The notes: generated from the sequence alone by a model not told the origin. Shown: positions 1-8,268, counted from the first letter of the stretch. The stretch: 64,000 nt of DNA from Bacteroidales bacterium (GCA_017634595.1 JAGBNC010000006.1:1-64000), one strand, 5' to 3'. Made by a program: numbers and translations.

Positions 1-360
1 GGGCTCCGGCTCGGGCTCGGGTGTGGGCGCCGGCTCAGGTGCGGGCGCCGGCTTTTCCTTACGCTCGAATGTGGTTGACTTGATGGTCAACTCCTGTTCC
101 TCCTCTTCTTCCTCTTGACGGGACAGCCTGCGGTTGGTCTTCTCAAGTATTTCCTTCACCTTGATATCAACCTGCTGTGCCTGTTCCAAGGCCTCTTTGT
201 CCTTTCCGAACTGCTTGTGGAGGTCGGGCAGACATTCGTCCGACACCTTGGCGTTCGGATTCTCTTCAACCTCGAAGCCCTTCTTCTTGAGGAACTCTAC
301 GAGGTCGCTGAGACCGATGTTGAATTGCTTTAAAAGTTTATTTATTCTGATATCTGCCAT
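1..360 (-). CDS. infB: Translation initiation factor IF-2, N-terminal part (cut by window edge)
   Basis: This is the first ~120 residues of a protein that continues beyond position 1. The N-terminus (MADIRINKLLKQFNIGL) forms the small helical IF2 N-terminal subdomain. It is followed by a charged Glu/Gln-rich linker and then a Pro-Ala-Glu repeat, as in the long variable N-terminal region of IF-2. The GTPase domain lies outside the window. IF-2 places initiator tRNA on the 30S subunit. The ATG overlaps the nusA stop as TAATG, so the two are probably translationally coupled in the conserved rimP-nusA-infB operon. Identity rests on this N-terminus plus gene order. Confidence 0.9.
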   Translation of the reverse strand, partial: MADIRINKLLKQFNIGLSDLVEFLKKKGFEVEENPNAKVSDECLPDLHKQFGKDKEALEQAQQVDIKVKEILEKTNRRLSRQEEEEEEQELTIKSTTFERKEKPAPAPEPAPTPEPEPEP

Positions 361-1628
361 TAGTCTTCAAATTCTGCTTTAAGTATCCGGAGTACATCTT
401 CCACAGTCTCGTCGTCGAGGTCAGCACGCTTGGCAATGTCCTCGGGATCGATAGCAAGAACGCTCTTGGCCGTGTCGCATCCGATGCTCTTAAGCTTGTC
501 GATGACCCAGCCGTCGATTTCGTTGTCAAATTCGTCAAGAAGCACATCCTCCTCGCCGTCCTCGGCTTCAGCTTTGGAAAGCTCTCTCCAGACCTCGATC
601 TCGCGGCCTATGAGTTTGCCGGCCAGCAACACGTTCACGCCGCCGCGACCGATACCTTTCTTGACCTCATCGGGGAGCATATACACTTTAACCTTGTCTT
701 CAGGGCTCTTGCCCATGTCGATGCTGGACACCATACCGGGAGAAAGGGCCCTCTGGATCATCAGTGAAGGATTGGAGGACCAAGGAATGACATCGATGTT
801 TTCATTCCTGAGCTCGCGGACGATACCAAGAATCCTGCTGCCCTTGACACCAATGCAGGCTCCGATGGGGTCAACACGGTCGTCATAAGACTCGACTGCC
901 ACTTTGGCGCGGTCGCCGGGAACGCGGACCACTTTCTTGACGGTGATAAGTCCGTCGGCTATCTCAGGCACTTCCTGTTCGAAGAGGCGCTCCAGGAACT
1001 CGTCGCTGGTACGGCTCAAGGTGATGTAGGGAGTGGTATTGTTGCGCATCTCAACGCTCTTGATGATGGCACGCACCGACTCGCTCTTCTTGAAGTGCTC
1101 ACCGGGGATCTGCTCCGACTTGGGGATGTGGAGTTCATTGCCGTCCTCATCGAGGATGAGCACTTCCTTGCTCCAGGTCTGATAGACCTCGCCAACGAAG
1201 ATCTCGCCCACTTTCTCGGAGTACTTCTTGTACACATTCGCCTTCTCGATGTCCATGATGCGGCCCTGAAGGTTCTGACGTATGTTCAGGATACCACGGC
1301 GGCCGAAGGATGACAGGGGGAACAATTTGGCGTAGGAATCGCCTACCTCGTAGTCATCGTCTCCGCTGGCCTCGCGCACCTGTTCCAGGGTCATCTCGGC
1401 ATTGGGGTTTTCCACCTCTTCCACGATCTCGAAGTTCTGATAGATCTCGCAGGTTCCCTTGTCGACGTTGACGATCACGTCAAAATTGTCGGAACTGCCG
1501 AAAGTTTTGGCGATCTGGGTCAGGAATACGTCCTTGAGCACGCCCATCATGACTGAGCGGTCGATGTTCTTTTCCTCTTTGAAGTCCTTGAAAGCGTCAA
1601 TGAGGGTAATCACTTTTTCTTTTTCCAT
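360..1628 (-). CDS. nusA: Transcription termination/antitermination protein NusA
   Basis: A 422-residue NusA of normal Bacteroidetes length. The N-terminal RNA-polymerase-binding domain (about 1-125) is followed by an S1 domain (about 130-200, VGEIFVGEVYQTWSKEVLI), two KH domains (GACIGVKGSRILGIVRELRNE and the later KKGIGRGGVNVLLAGKLIG) and a C-terminal helix-hairpin-helix-like segment with acidic residues. It modulates RNA polymerase pausing, rho-dependent and intrinsic termination, and antitermination. Its ATG overlaps the upstream rimP-like stop (TAATG) and its stop overlaps the infB ATG in the same way, giving a tightly coupled operon. Confidence 0.96.
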   Translation of the reverse strand: MEKEKVITLIDAFKDFKEEKNIDRSVMMGVLKDVFLTQIAKTFGSSDNFDVIVNVDKGTCEIYQNFEIVEEVENPNAEMTLEQVREASGDDDYEVGDSYAKLFPLSSFGRRGILNIRQNLQGRIMDIEKANVYKKYSEKVGEIFVGEVYQTWSKEVLILDEDGNELHIPKSEQIPGEHFKKSESVRAIIKSVEMRNNTTPYITLSRTSDEFLERLFEQEVPEIADGLITVKKVVRVPGDRAKVAVESYDDRVDPIGACIGVKGSRILGIVRELRNENIDVIPWSSNPSLMIQRALSPGMVSSIDMGKSPEDKVKVYMLPDEVKKGIGRGGVNVLLAGKLIGREIEVWRELSKAEAEDGEEDVLLDEFDNEIDGWVIDKLKSIGCDTAKSVLAIDPEDIAKRADLDDETVEDVLRILKAEFED

Positions 1629-1900
1629 TATTCTTGTATCGTTTTCAATATTTCATCTGCCTCTTCGGCGCCGATGCCGAGCGAGCCCACAGTGAGGGCA
1701 TAATCTTCGACGTTGCGGTCAAATGCAGCCAGTACAGCCCTGTGCACGTACTCACAGTCTTCAAGATCCACAGAGCCGGACTCCTTGTCCAGGGTCACTT
1801 CAAACACATTGTCGTCATCGTTAAAGTCAACGGCGACGACCTGGCAGCCGCGCTCTTGCGCAGCCTTCAGCACTACTTTGTCAAATTCTTCTCTAAGCAT
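1628..1900 (-). CDS. rimP: RimP-like ribosome maturation factor, C-terminal domain missing
   Basis: Only 90 residues, against about 150 for typical RimP. The whole frame matches the RimP N-terminal alpha/beta domain: an initial helix, VVAVDFNDDDNVFEVTLD, then SVDLEDCEYVHRAVLAAFD and YALTVGSLGIG, which aligns with the usual YELEVSSPGLDRPL segment. It then ends where the SH3-like C-terminal domain should begin. The stop overlaps the nusA ATG (TAATG), so the shortening looks clean rather than a recent frameshift. Position upstream of nusA is the conserved rimP locus. RimP acts in 30S maturation near S12; whether the single-domain form still does is unknown. Confidence 0.8.
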   Translation of the reverse strand: MLREEFDKVVLKAAQERGCQVVAVDFNDDDNVFEVTLDKESGSVDLEDCEYVHRAVLAAFDRNVEDYALTVGSLGIGAEEADEILKTIQE

Positions 1901-1955
1901 ACGGTTCCGGATAACAAAAATAGAAGCCCTTCGGCCTCTATCTTCAACACAGTTG

Positions 1956-1987
1956 CAAATATAGCAATTCTATCGGGAAAGACCAAA
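1956..1987 (-). promoter_or_regulatory. Probable promoter of the rimP-nusA-infB operon
   Basis: Read on the minus strand, TATATTTG (1956-1963) fits the Bacteroidetes -7 box TAnnTTTG. TTTG (1984-1987) lies 20 nt upstream and fits the -33 box. Transcription would start about 50 nt before the rimP-like ATG. Confidence 0.55.
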
Positions 1988-2065
1988 TTTTTCAGAGGCG
2001 GATGCTACTTCGCGGGCCATAAAACATGGGAAAAGGCCCGTAAAGCAGCATCCGCCTCTGAAAAA
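1988..2065. repeat. Long inverted repeat between rimP and pnuC
   Basis: TTTTTCAGAGGCGGATGCT (1988-2006) is the exact reverse complement of 2047-2065, giving a 19-bp perfect stem. An inner stem pairs CGGGCC (2013-2018) with GGCCCG (2035-2040). The palindrome starts with T and ends with A on both strands, so it lacks the trailing U-run of an intrinsic terminator. It lies between divergent genes, just upstream of a possible pnuC -7 box (TATATTTG, 2070-2077). Operator, small RNA or mobile palindrome are all possible. Confidence 0.8.
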
Positions 2066-2081
2066 TGATTATATTTGCCTC

Positions 2082-2819
2082 GTGGATAACAAGACATTCA
2101 ACAAGTACTTCTCCGCGTTCATCCTGATAGGGATGACGATTGTCACAATAACCGCTACAGCTCTCAAATTCGGGCCTGCCGATCCCAGGGCCCGCTGGCT
2201 GCTGATCTTAGCAGCATTTGGTTCGCTAATGGGAGTGGCCGCCACAGTAGCATCGGCCAGCGGCAGGATCATCACGTTCCTGTTCGGACTTCTGGATGTC
2301 AGTATCTACGGAGCTATGTGCCTGATCAACTGGAAGAACGGCAGTTCCGGCCTTGGCAACGCCGTGTTGCATTTCCTATACTTCGTGCCCATGCAGTTCG
2401 TGGGTTTCTTCCAGTGGAAACGGAGGGGGCAGGACATAGAGGGGAGCGTTAAAGCACGTCGGCTCAGTGGCAAGCAGCGGGCGCTGGCGTGTCTGGTTTT
2501 CCTTGCCGGCTCTGTGGTCGCTTACTTCATCATCGCCCGCTTTGACAAATCCGCCGCCGACACTTTCATCAAAACAGCCGTAATCCTGGACGTTCTCCCG
2601 CTGATGTGCAACATAATTGGCCAGGCCCTGATGAGCACGGCGTATATGGAACAATGGATATTCTGGATAGGAGTAAATGTATTCTCCATCAGCATGTGGG
2701 CAGTCACCCTGCACAGTGCTCCCGACTCCTCGTACGCCCTGATTTATATCATCAAGTACTCCTTCTACCTGCTCAACTCCATCAACGGCCTACGCAACTG
2801 GCTGAGGCTAAGCCGGTAA
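2082..2819 (+). CDS. pnuC: PnuC-family vitamin/nucleoside transporter
   Basis: A 245-residue membrane protein with about seven or eight hydrophobic segments. The segment GAMCLINWKNGSSGLGNAVL followed by FLYFVPMQFVGFFQWKRRGQ matches the PnuC core. PnuC proteins carry nicotinamide riboside or, in other subfamilies, thiamine or riboflavin by facilitated diffusion; the substrate here cannot be read from sequence, and no TPP or FMN riboswitch is visible upstream. The first in-frame start is GTG at 2082, only a few bases after a TATATTTG box, so the message may be nearly leaderless. An alternative start is the ATG beginning MTIVTIT (2133). It is the only gene of its operon. Confidence 0.85.
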   Translation: MDNKTFNKYFSAFILIGMTIVTITATALKFGPADPRARWLLILAAFGSLMGVAATVASASGRIITFLFGLLDVSIYGAMCLINWKNGSSGLGNAVLHFLYFVPMQFVGFFQWKRRGQDIEGSVKARRLSGKQRALACLVFLAGSVVAYFIIARFDKSAADTFIKTAVILDVLPLMCNIIGQALMSTAYMEQWIFWIGVNVFSISMWAVTLHSAPDSSYALIYIIKYSFYLLNSINGLRNWLRLSR

Positions 2820-2825
2820 CGAGCA

Positions 2826-3340
2826 CTAGAAGGCCACGCTCAAATGCGCCCCTATACTCGGCAGAATGCTCGGGCCGAAGAAGATGTTCGTTTTGCCTTT
2901 ACCCAAACGCAGCGACACTCCCGGCTGCCAGCTGAAATACCAGCCTAAATCACCCGGCTGAGGGACTTTATCGGAGTCCTGGTCACTGTCCGAAGCCAGA
3001 ACACATGTTCCGCCCAAGCACAAATCGTTGTATAAAGAGAAACGGCTATTCTTACCCAATGGCAAATAATAGCGATGATACAAAACAGACCAAGCAAGTA
3101 ATTATCAGCAGGCACAGCATCATAATATACAAGCCCGTATCCGGCCCCCAGTCCCAGAACATTTCTTTCCCCAAGCCTCACACCTGCAGTCAAATTGATT
3201 GAGCCTGTATATATCTGACCTACTGCCCTAGCGCTAAACTCAAGACGCCCCGAATAGCTATCAACCGACTCCTTCTCCTGAGCCGACAATGCGGGACTAA
3301 TCAGCAATAGGCAAAAAACAAACACGTAAGAGTATTTCAT
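2826..3340 (-). pseudogene. Frameshifted outer-membrane beta-barrel protein
   Basis: Two overlapping frames read as one protein of about 171 residues. The first half starts MKYSYVFVFCLLLISPALSA (signal peptide) and continues through GQIYTGSINLTAGVRLGERN to ADNYLLGLF. The second half, in the -1 frame, reads LYHRYYLPLGKNSRFSLYND and ends PSIGAHLSVAF, a typical terminal beta strand with C-terminal Phe. Adding one base to the four-base homopolymer at 3082-3085 would join them as GLFLYHRYYLPLG. This is either a recent single-base deletion or a sequencing error. Function unknown; small surface barrels of this kind are common in Bacteroidales. Confidence 0.75.
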
Positions 3341-3728
3341 ATCTTCAGTTGTTAGGACACTTGTGTCCAATTAAAAAGGTAAGTAAGTACAAATAGAAGT
3401 TGATGAGCTACGTCACATCCGAAGTAGAGCGGGATAATTCGAGCCAACAGCAAGTACTCACTGCCAACTACCTAGTAGTTGAGTCTGGACTTTTGTCTGA
3501 TGACAAAGTAAGAGATACTGCTCTACGCAAGAGTAAAGCATAATATATTAAAAAAACAAGTAAATAGGTATTTTTTTTGATAATACTTTTCCTTGCCTGC
3601 TACTGCAGGTCTTTGTTTCAAAAAGCATGTGGGCGGTCACCCTGCTGGGGCCGCCCGGCGGACAGGAAAAGGGTGAAAAGCTGTCCGAATGGCAGGGCAC
3701 TATCCCCTGGATGGGGAACAGGATTCAC
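3341..3728. other. Gene-free interval with no convincing coding sequence
   Basis: About 390 bp between the pseudogene start and the WbqC-like gene. The left part is AT-rich and probably holds the pseudogene promoter. The right part turns GC-rich and contains a 22-bp match with one mismatch (3625-3646) to an internal piece of pnuC (2692-2713). No tRNA, clear terminator or conserved frame was seen. Confidence 0.5.
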
Positions 3729-4319
3729 TCAAAACGCTTGGAGACAACCAAGACTTTCGGGGCCCTCGTTGAACAACAGATCCATCACCGACAAACCGTC
3801 CACAAAGCCGAAGCGCTCACGAAAGACTTGCCAATAGGGGCGGACCTGAACAGGACAGGGGCGTTTGGGGCTGAGGGCGTTGCGCCAGTCGTCCGGAATG
3901 TCTGCCACATAATCAACCGTGGGAAGTATCTGGGGGGCGATGCCTATCTTGCGGCAGAAGAACTCGATAAGGTCCATGTTCATATCCCACAGGAACTCCC
4001 GCTTGCGTTCCAGGATGGAGAAGAGCTCGTCACGGTAGTATTCGAAGAATGGAGAACTGTAGTAGGCACTGTCAATGGCATAGCAGTTCTGATGCAGCCA
4101 TGGAGTGCTCCAATCCACACGGATGCGCGTAATCAGCCGTTCCCCGTCGTGAAGCACAGGCACCCTGAGATCCATGGGGCCGTTGGCAGTAAGGATACGG
4201 CACCGGTTACGCCAGGTCTGCTTGCAGTAGCTCTCGCATGCCTCAATATACACTGTCGGACTCTTCGCCAGCAAAGCAAAGAATCCGACAGGAGGAAACC
4301 AGGCGGTAGAAACAGTCAC
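3729..4319 (-). CDS. WbqC-like family protein
   Basis: A 196-residue protein with the pattern of the WbqC-like family: N-terminal STAWFPPVGFFALLAKSPTVYIEACESYCKQTWRNRCRIL, a central STPWLHQNCYAIDSAYYSSPFFEYYRDEL block and a C-terminal region ending with DLLFNEGPES. The family is found next to O-antigen and lipid A genes, but its reaction is not established. The start is GTG overlapping the lpxA stop as TAGTG, making it the last gene of the lipid A operon by translational coupling. This placement supports a role in envelope glycolipid assembly, which remains an inference. Confidence 0.8.
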   Translation of the reverse strand: MTVSTAWFPPVGFFALLAKSPTVYIEACESYCKQTWRNRCRILTANGPMDLRVPVLHDGERLITRIRVDWSTPWLHQNCYAIDSAYYSSPFFEYYRDELFSILERKREFLWDMNMDLIEFFCRKIGIAPQILPTVDYVADIPDDWRNALSPKRPCPVQVRPYWQVFRERFGFVDGLSVMDLLFNEGPESLGCLQAF

Positions 4320-5131
4320 TACTCTACCCCACCCTTATCGTGTGCATCTCCGGCACGCACGATACCACGCTTCGAGCTTTCTATGAAGCTCAGGATGGTG
4401 TCGCGCTCAACCGAGGGAGGGAAGCCCTCACGGACGCGCGAAAGTGCATCGGAGAAATTATATCCCTGATAATAAAGCACGTCGTAGATATCTTTGATCG
4501 TGCGGATAGTATCGGACTCGAATCCCCTGCGCCTAAGGCCCACCAGATTAACACCGGCGTAGCAGATAGGAACGCGGCCGCAGATGGAATACGGCGGGAT
4601 ATCTTTGTTGACGGCAGTGCCGCCACCCACCATGGCATGGGTACCGATCTTGGAGAACTGGTGCACCTTGGTGCCGCCTCCGATTATGGCCCAGTCATCG
4701 ACGTCTGTCTCGCCGGCAATGCCGACAAAACTCACAAGGATGCAGTGGTTGCCCACGCGGCAGTCATGAGCCACGTGCACGTATGACATTATGAGAGTAT
4801 CGCTGCCGATACGGGTCACGCCCTTGCCGCTGGCCTTGGTGCCGCGGTTGATGGTGGCGCACTCGCGGATATTCACCCTGTCACCTATCTCTACCCAAGT
4901 CACTTCGCCGTCGAACTTCAAGTCCTGCGGGATGGCGCCGACGACCGCTCCGGGGAACACATTGCAGTCACGTCCCATCTTGACATAGGAGAAAATAGTA
5001 GCATGAGGGAGTATCTTAGTGCCTTCACCTATTTCTACATTGTCGTCTATATAAGCATAAGGGCCAACTTCCACATTGTCCGCAAGACGTGCTCCGGGGT
5101 GAACAGTGGCCAAAGGATGAATAATTGCCAT
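4319..5131 (-). CDS. lpxA: Acyl-[ACP]-UDP-N-acetylglucosamine O-acyltransferase
   Basis: A 270-residue left-handed beta-helix enzyme that adds the first 3-hydroxyacyl chain to UDP-GlcNAc in lipid A synthesis, in the cytoplasm. Hexapeptide repeats run from residue 1 to about 190 (IHPLATVHPGARLADNVEVG, and later VRIGSDTLIMSYVHVAHDCRVG). His122 in VAHDC corresponds to the catalytic base. The C-terminal helical domain includes GLRRRGFESDTIRTIKDIY. Length and motifs fit LpxA rather than LpxD. It starts 4 bp after lpxC and its stop is fused to the WbqC-like GTG start, so it is in the middle of the operon. Confidence 0.96.
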   Translation of the reverse strand: MAIIHPLATVHPGARLADNVEVGPYAYIDDNVEIGEGTKILPHATIFSYVKMGRDCNVFPGAVVGAIPQDLKFDGEVTWVEIGDRVNIRECATINRGTKASGKGVTRIGSDTLIMSYVHVAHDCRVGNHCILVSFVGIAGETDVDDWAIIGGGTKVHQFSKIGTHAMVGGGTAVNKDIPPYSICGRVPICYAGVNLVGLRRRGFESDTIRTIKDIYDVLYYQGYNFSDALSRVREGFPPSVERDTILSFIESSKRGIVRAGDAHDKGGVE

Positions 5132-5135
5132 ATGA

Positions 5136-6035
5136 TTAGATGTTACTTAGTACTTCTTTTGCTGCCAAGGTATTGAGGGCATGCCCGGGCTTGAAAGCCT
5201 CCACGCGGGCCTTAAGGAATCCACCGCAGAGACGCAGGTCACCAAGCAGGTCAAGCAGTTTGTGCCTGGCGCACTCGTCGGCGAAACGGAGACCGGGATC
5301 GCACAGGTAACCCTGAGACGGCATATCCTTCACAGTCTTGCCAAGGACACGCGCCATAAGACGTGCCTGCCACCTCCTGACCGGCTTCTCCACAACTACT
5401 ATCGCATTCCCAAGGTCACCGCCTCTGGCAAGGCCGAGGCAGAGCAAAGGCAGCACCTCATGGAAAAAGCAGAAGGTGCGGCACGGTGCGATGTCGGTGC
5501 CATAATCCGAGTCCCCGCTGTAGCGTACGGTCTGCACACCAATGACTTTGGAGTTGAAATCTATGGTAAGTTCGACGGAAGGGACGAGCGACGGCACCAA
5601 CTTGATCCAGGCACCGCTCTTTTCGTTATGGACTATCAATTCATGAGGAATCTCAATCCATTTGCGCGGTGCTTCCAGCTCCTGAAGACCGTCAGGGGCA
5701 ATAGCATTGAAATAAGGAGCTGCGCTGCCGTCAAGAATAGGCATCTCGCAGTTGTCGATATCAATAAAGGCATTGTCCACCCCAAGACCGGTCATAGCAG
5801 AGAGCAGGTGCTCTACAGTGCCGACCTTGGCGCGGCCCCGGGCAAGTATGGTACTGCGTCTGGTCTTTCCGACGTATGTAGCAAGAGCCGGAATACGCAC
5901 TCCACCCAGATCGGTACGGATAAATACGAGCCCCGTATCAACGGGAGCGGGGCGCAGAACCACCCGGGAAAATTTTCCAGAGTGCAAGCCTTTACCTTCG
6001 AATATATATTCTTTTTTAAGAGTCTGCTGATTCAT
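5136..6035 (-). CDS. lpxC: UDP-3-O-acyl-N-acetylglucosamine deacetylase, stand-alone
   Basis: A 299-residue zinc deacetylase that commits UDP-3-O-acyl-GlcNAc to lipid A synthesis. Zinc ligands fit His76 (TVEHLLSA), His258 and Asp262 (ARHKLLDLLGDL); His285 in FKPGHALN matches the catalytic histidine. Many Bacteroidetes carry LpxC fused to the dehydratase FabZ in about 460 residues, but this frame stops right after the LpxC domain, and FabZ is not elsewhere in the window. It is 4 bp ahead of lpxA and 36 bp after the aldehyde dehydrogenase gene on the same strand. Confidence 0.95.
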   Translation of the reverse strand: MNQQTLKKEYIFEGKGLHSGKFSRVVLRPAPVDTGLVFIRTDLGGVRIPALATYVGKTRRSTILARGRAKVGTVEHLLSAMTGLGVDNAFIDIDNCEMPILDGSAAPYFNAIAPDGLQELEAPRKWIEIPHELIVHNEKSGAWIKLVPSLVPSVELTIDFNSKVIGVQTVRYSGDSDYGTDIAPCRTFCFFHEVLPLLCLGLARGGDLGNAIVVVEKPVRRWQARLMARVLGKTVKDMPSQGYLCDPGLRFADECARHKLLDLLGDLRLCGGFLKARVEAFKPGHALNTLAAKEVLSNI

Positions 6036-6071
6036 TATTGCGGCAAAGATAGGGATAATTTCCCGATTTGC

Positions 6072-7457
6072 CTAATGCAGCATCATTTTGACCAGTTTGA
6101 ACATCCCATAAGGCATGTATCGGAATTTCAAATCGAGACCGGTCGGCGTGCACAGCACTGAACGCTCATGCGAGAAAGCAAGGAAACTGCGTTCGCTGTG
6201 ATAGCTTCCCATGCCCGAATTGCCTACGCCTCCGAAAGGAATCTTGCTGTTGGCAATATGCATTATAACATCGTTGATGCAGGCACCGCCGGAAGTCGTC
6301 TTGGACAAAATGTCCCAGCCGTCCGACTTCTTGCCGAAATAATAAAACGCCAACGGCTTCTCACGGGAAGTGACAAAACGCACAACCTCAGAGCGGTCCT
6401 TGAATGTCAGTATAGGGAAAATAGGACCGAATATTTCTTCTTGCATGACCGGTGCGTCAAGGCTGACCTTGTCCAAAAGGGTCGGTTCGAACCAGCGGGT
6501 GGCAGGATCGGAGCGGCCGCCCGCCAAGACCTCTCCGTCTTTCAGATAGCCCTGCAGGCGCTCGAAGGCCCGGTCGCGGACTATATGCACGTAGTGCTTG
6601 GCGGATTCTGTACCATCGGGATACAGGGCTTCAAGTTCTGTCTTGAAAGCAGACACGAATTCATCCTTGATATCTTCATGCAGGAAAAGATAATCAGGAG
6701 CTATGCAGGTCTGGCCGCTGTTCAGGCACTTGCCCCAGACAATGCGGCGCGCCGCAATCCTCAGATCAGCATCCTTATCCACTATGCAGGGACTCTTACC
6801 TCCCAGTTCCAGCACCAGCGGAGTAAGGTATCTGGACTGGGCCTCCATGACCTTGCGTCCGAGCGCCGGGCTGCCTGTGAAGAACACAAGGTCAAAGCGC
6901 CGCGAGAACAAATCGGCATTGACATCGCGGTTGCCCTGTACCACAGCCACATACTCCTCGGGGAAAGTATCCTTGATCATCCGTTCCAGGACGGAGGACA
7001 CTTCAGGCACATAGGGGGAAGGTTTGAGAATGGCTGTACAACCGGCGGAAATAGCACCCACGAGCGGGCTGAGAAGCAGTTGCACCGGATAGTTCCAGGG
7101 CGACACAATGAGCGTGCAGCCGAGAGGCTCCCGGATGATGTAACTCGACGACGGCATGCCCGTCATGGGAGTAGGACGCCTGCGTCTGCGTGCCCAGCGC
7201 CCGACATGCTTCAGAGCATCGGAAATCTCGCCGTACACCAGACCGATCTCAGTCATATACGCCTCCTCGTAGGATTTGTGAAGGTCGGACCAGAGTGCAT
7301 CGCAAAGGGGTTTTTCCCACTTCTGAATGCCGGCGCGCAAGGCCCTGAGCTGCTGCTTGCGAAAACCAATATCGCGGGTCGTGCCTCCTGCATAAAAGAG
7401 TCGCTGTGCCGATACCAATGCCTCAATTTTGGCTGCGGGTGTGTTGTCAATTGCCAT
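6072..7457 (-). CDS. Aldehyde dehydrogenase (fatty aldehyde/ALDH3-like)
   Basis: A 461-residue NAD(P)-dependent aldehyde dehydrogenase. It shows the cofactor-site segment SPWNYP (about 119-124), FFTGSPALG (192-200), the general base Glu217 in LELGGKSP, the catalytic Cys251 in NSGQTC, and the late EEIFGPIFPI motif. The short length, about 460 residues against 490-500 for soluble ALDHs, and the hydrophobic-basic C-terminus (FKLVKMMLH) resemble the ALDH3 fatty aldehyde group. It starts 4 bp after a short-chain dehydrogenase, suggesting consecutive alcohol-to-aldehyde-to-acid oxidation or the reverse. The pair is embedded between lpxD and lpxC. Substrate unknown. Confidence 0.9.
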   Translation of the reverse strand: MAIDNTPAAKIEALVSAQRLFYAGGTTRDIGFRKQQLRALRAGIQKWEKPLCDALWSDLHKSYEEAYMTEIGLVYGEISDALKHVGRWARRRRRPTPMTGMPSSSYIIREPLGCTLIVSPWNYPVQLLLSPLVGAISAGCTAILKPSPYVPEVSSVLERMIKDTFPEEYVAVVQGNRDVNADLFSRRFDLVFFTGSPALGRKVMEAQSRYLTPLVLELGGKSPCIVDKDADLRIAARRIVWGKCLNSGQTCIAPDYLFLHEDIKDEFVSAFKTELEALYPDGTESAKHYVHIVRDRAFERLQGYLKDGEVLAGGRSDPATRWFEPTLLDKVSLDAPVMQEEIFGPIFPILTFKDRSEVVRFVTSREKPLAFYYFGKKSDGWDILSKTTSGGACINDVIMHIANSKIPFGGVGNSGMGSYHSERSFLAFSHERSVLCTPTGLDLKFRYMPYGMFKLVKMMLH

Positions 7458-7461
7458 ATTA

Positions 7462-8268
7462 CTATTTCTTTCTTCCTGTAAAACTATCCATTACCGTGTA
7501 AAGCCCGCACACATCTCCGAATATGGGGTCGAACAATGCTCCCGGGAGAAGGCCCTGCATAAGGCGTATAAAATGCTCCGAGAAAGGAATTCCCTTGTAG
7601 CGTTTGTTTTTCTCTATGGCGCGCAGAGTCTTACGGGCCACAACTTCCGGATCGAGTATCTTGAAGAAAGACTTGATGCCGTCAAACATGCCGGTATTGA
7701 TGAAATAAGGGGCTATGGTCGTAAGGCGCACAGGGCTCTTGGTGCGGTGAAGCTCCAGCCACAGCGACTCCGACCAGCCTATTGCAGCCCACTTGCTCGA
7801 TGTATAAAGGGCCATTTTGGGCAGGGCGAGCATGCCGGCAGACGAAGTGATGTTGCAGATGTGGCCTCTGCCTGCCGCCTGCATGTCTTTAAGCACACGG
7901 AGAGTCACGAACATGGCGCCCTTAGTATTGATATCGAAGGTACGGTCTATATCAGTATCGGTCTGCTCAGAGAACAACTTATTGTTGGTAATGATACCTG
8001 CGCAGTTGATTAGTATGTCAACGTGGCCGCAAGCCTCTTTGGTGGCCGCCCAAGCGGCATCAACGGAAGCAGGCGATGAAATATCAGCCTTGAAGCCGTC
8101 CACTTTGCCGAGGGCTTTGAATTCGGCCACGACGCTGCCGATAGCAGACTCGTTTATGTCCCAGATAATCAGATGAGCGGCACCCTTCTCCAGGGCCATC
8201 CTTCCCATGATTTTGCCTATACCGGAACATCCTCCGGTAATGAGCACAACAGATCCAACAATTTTCAT
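7462..8268 (-). CDS. Short-chain dehydrogenase/reductase, RDH10/DHRS3-like
   Basis: A 268-residue classical SDR. The cofactor motif TGGCSGIG (11-18), Asp37 after the second strand (WDIN, pointing to NAD rather than NADP), NCAG (88-91), Ser142/143 and the catalytic Tyr155/Lys159 pair (YTSSK) are all present. The C-terminal part (YFINTGMFDGIK...LRAIEKNKR) resembles the SDR16C group that acts on retinol-like and long-chain alcohols. It is followed by an aldehyde dehydrogenase 4 bp later and lies downstream of lpxD, so a lipid substrate is plausible but unproven. Confidence 0.88.
   Translation of the reverse strand: MKIVGSVVLITGGCSGIGKIMGRMALEKGAAHLIIWDINESAIGSVVAEFKALGKVDGFKADISSPASVDAAWAATKEACGHVDILINCAGIITNNKLFSEQTDTDIDRTFDINTKGAMFVTLRVLKDMQAAGRGHICNITSSAGMLALPKMALYTSSKWAAIGWSESLWLELHRTKSPVRLTTIAPYFINTGMFDGIKSFFKILDPEVVARKTLRAIEKNKRYKGIPFSEHFIRLMQGLLPGALFDPIFGDVCGLYTVMDSFTGRKK

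Noticed and set aside
1988-2065. Riboswitch for pnuC
   Set aside because: No conserved core of the TPP, FMN or NAD+ riboswitches is seen, and the hairpin seems to lie upstream of the likely transcription start.
6168-7481. Long open frame of 437 codons on the plus strand
   Set aside because: It is antisense to the aldehyde dehydrogenase gene, whose catalytic motifs are complete; the antisense frame has no recognisable protein features.
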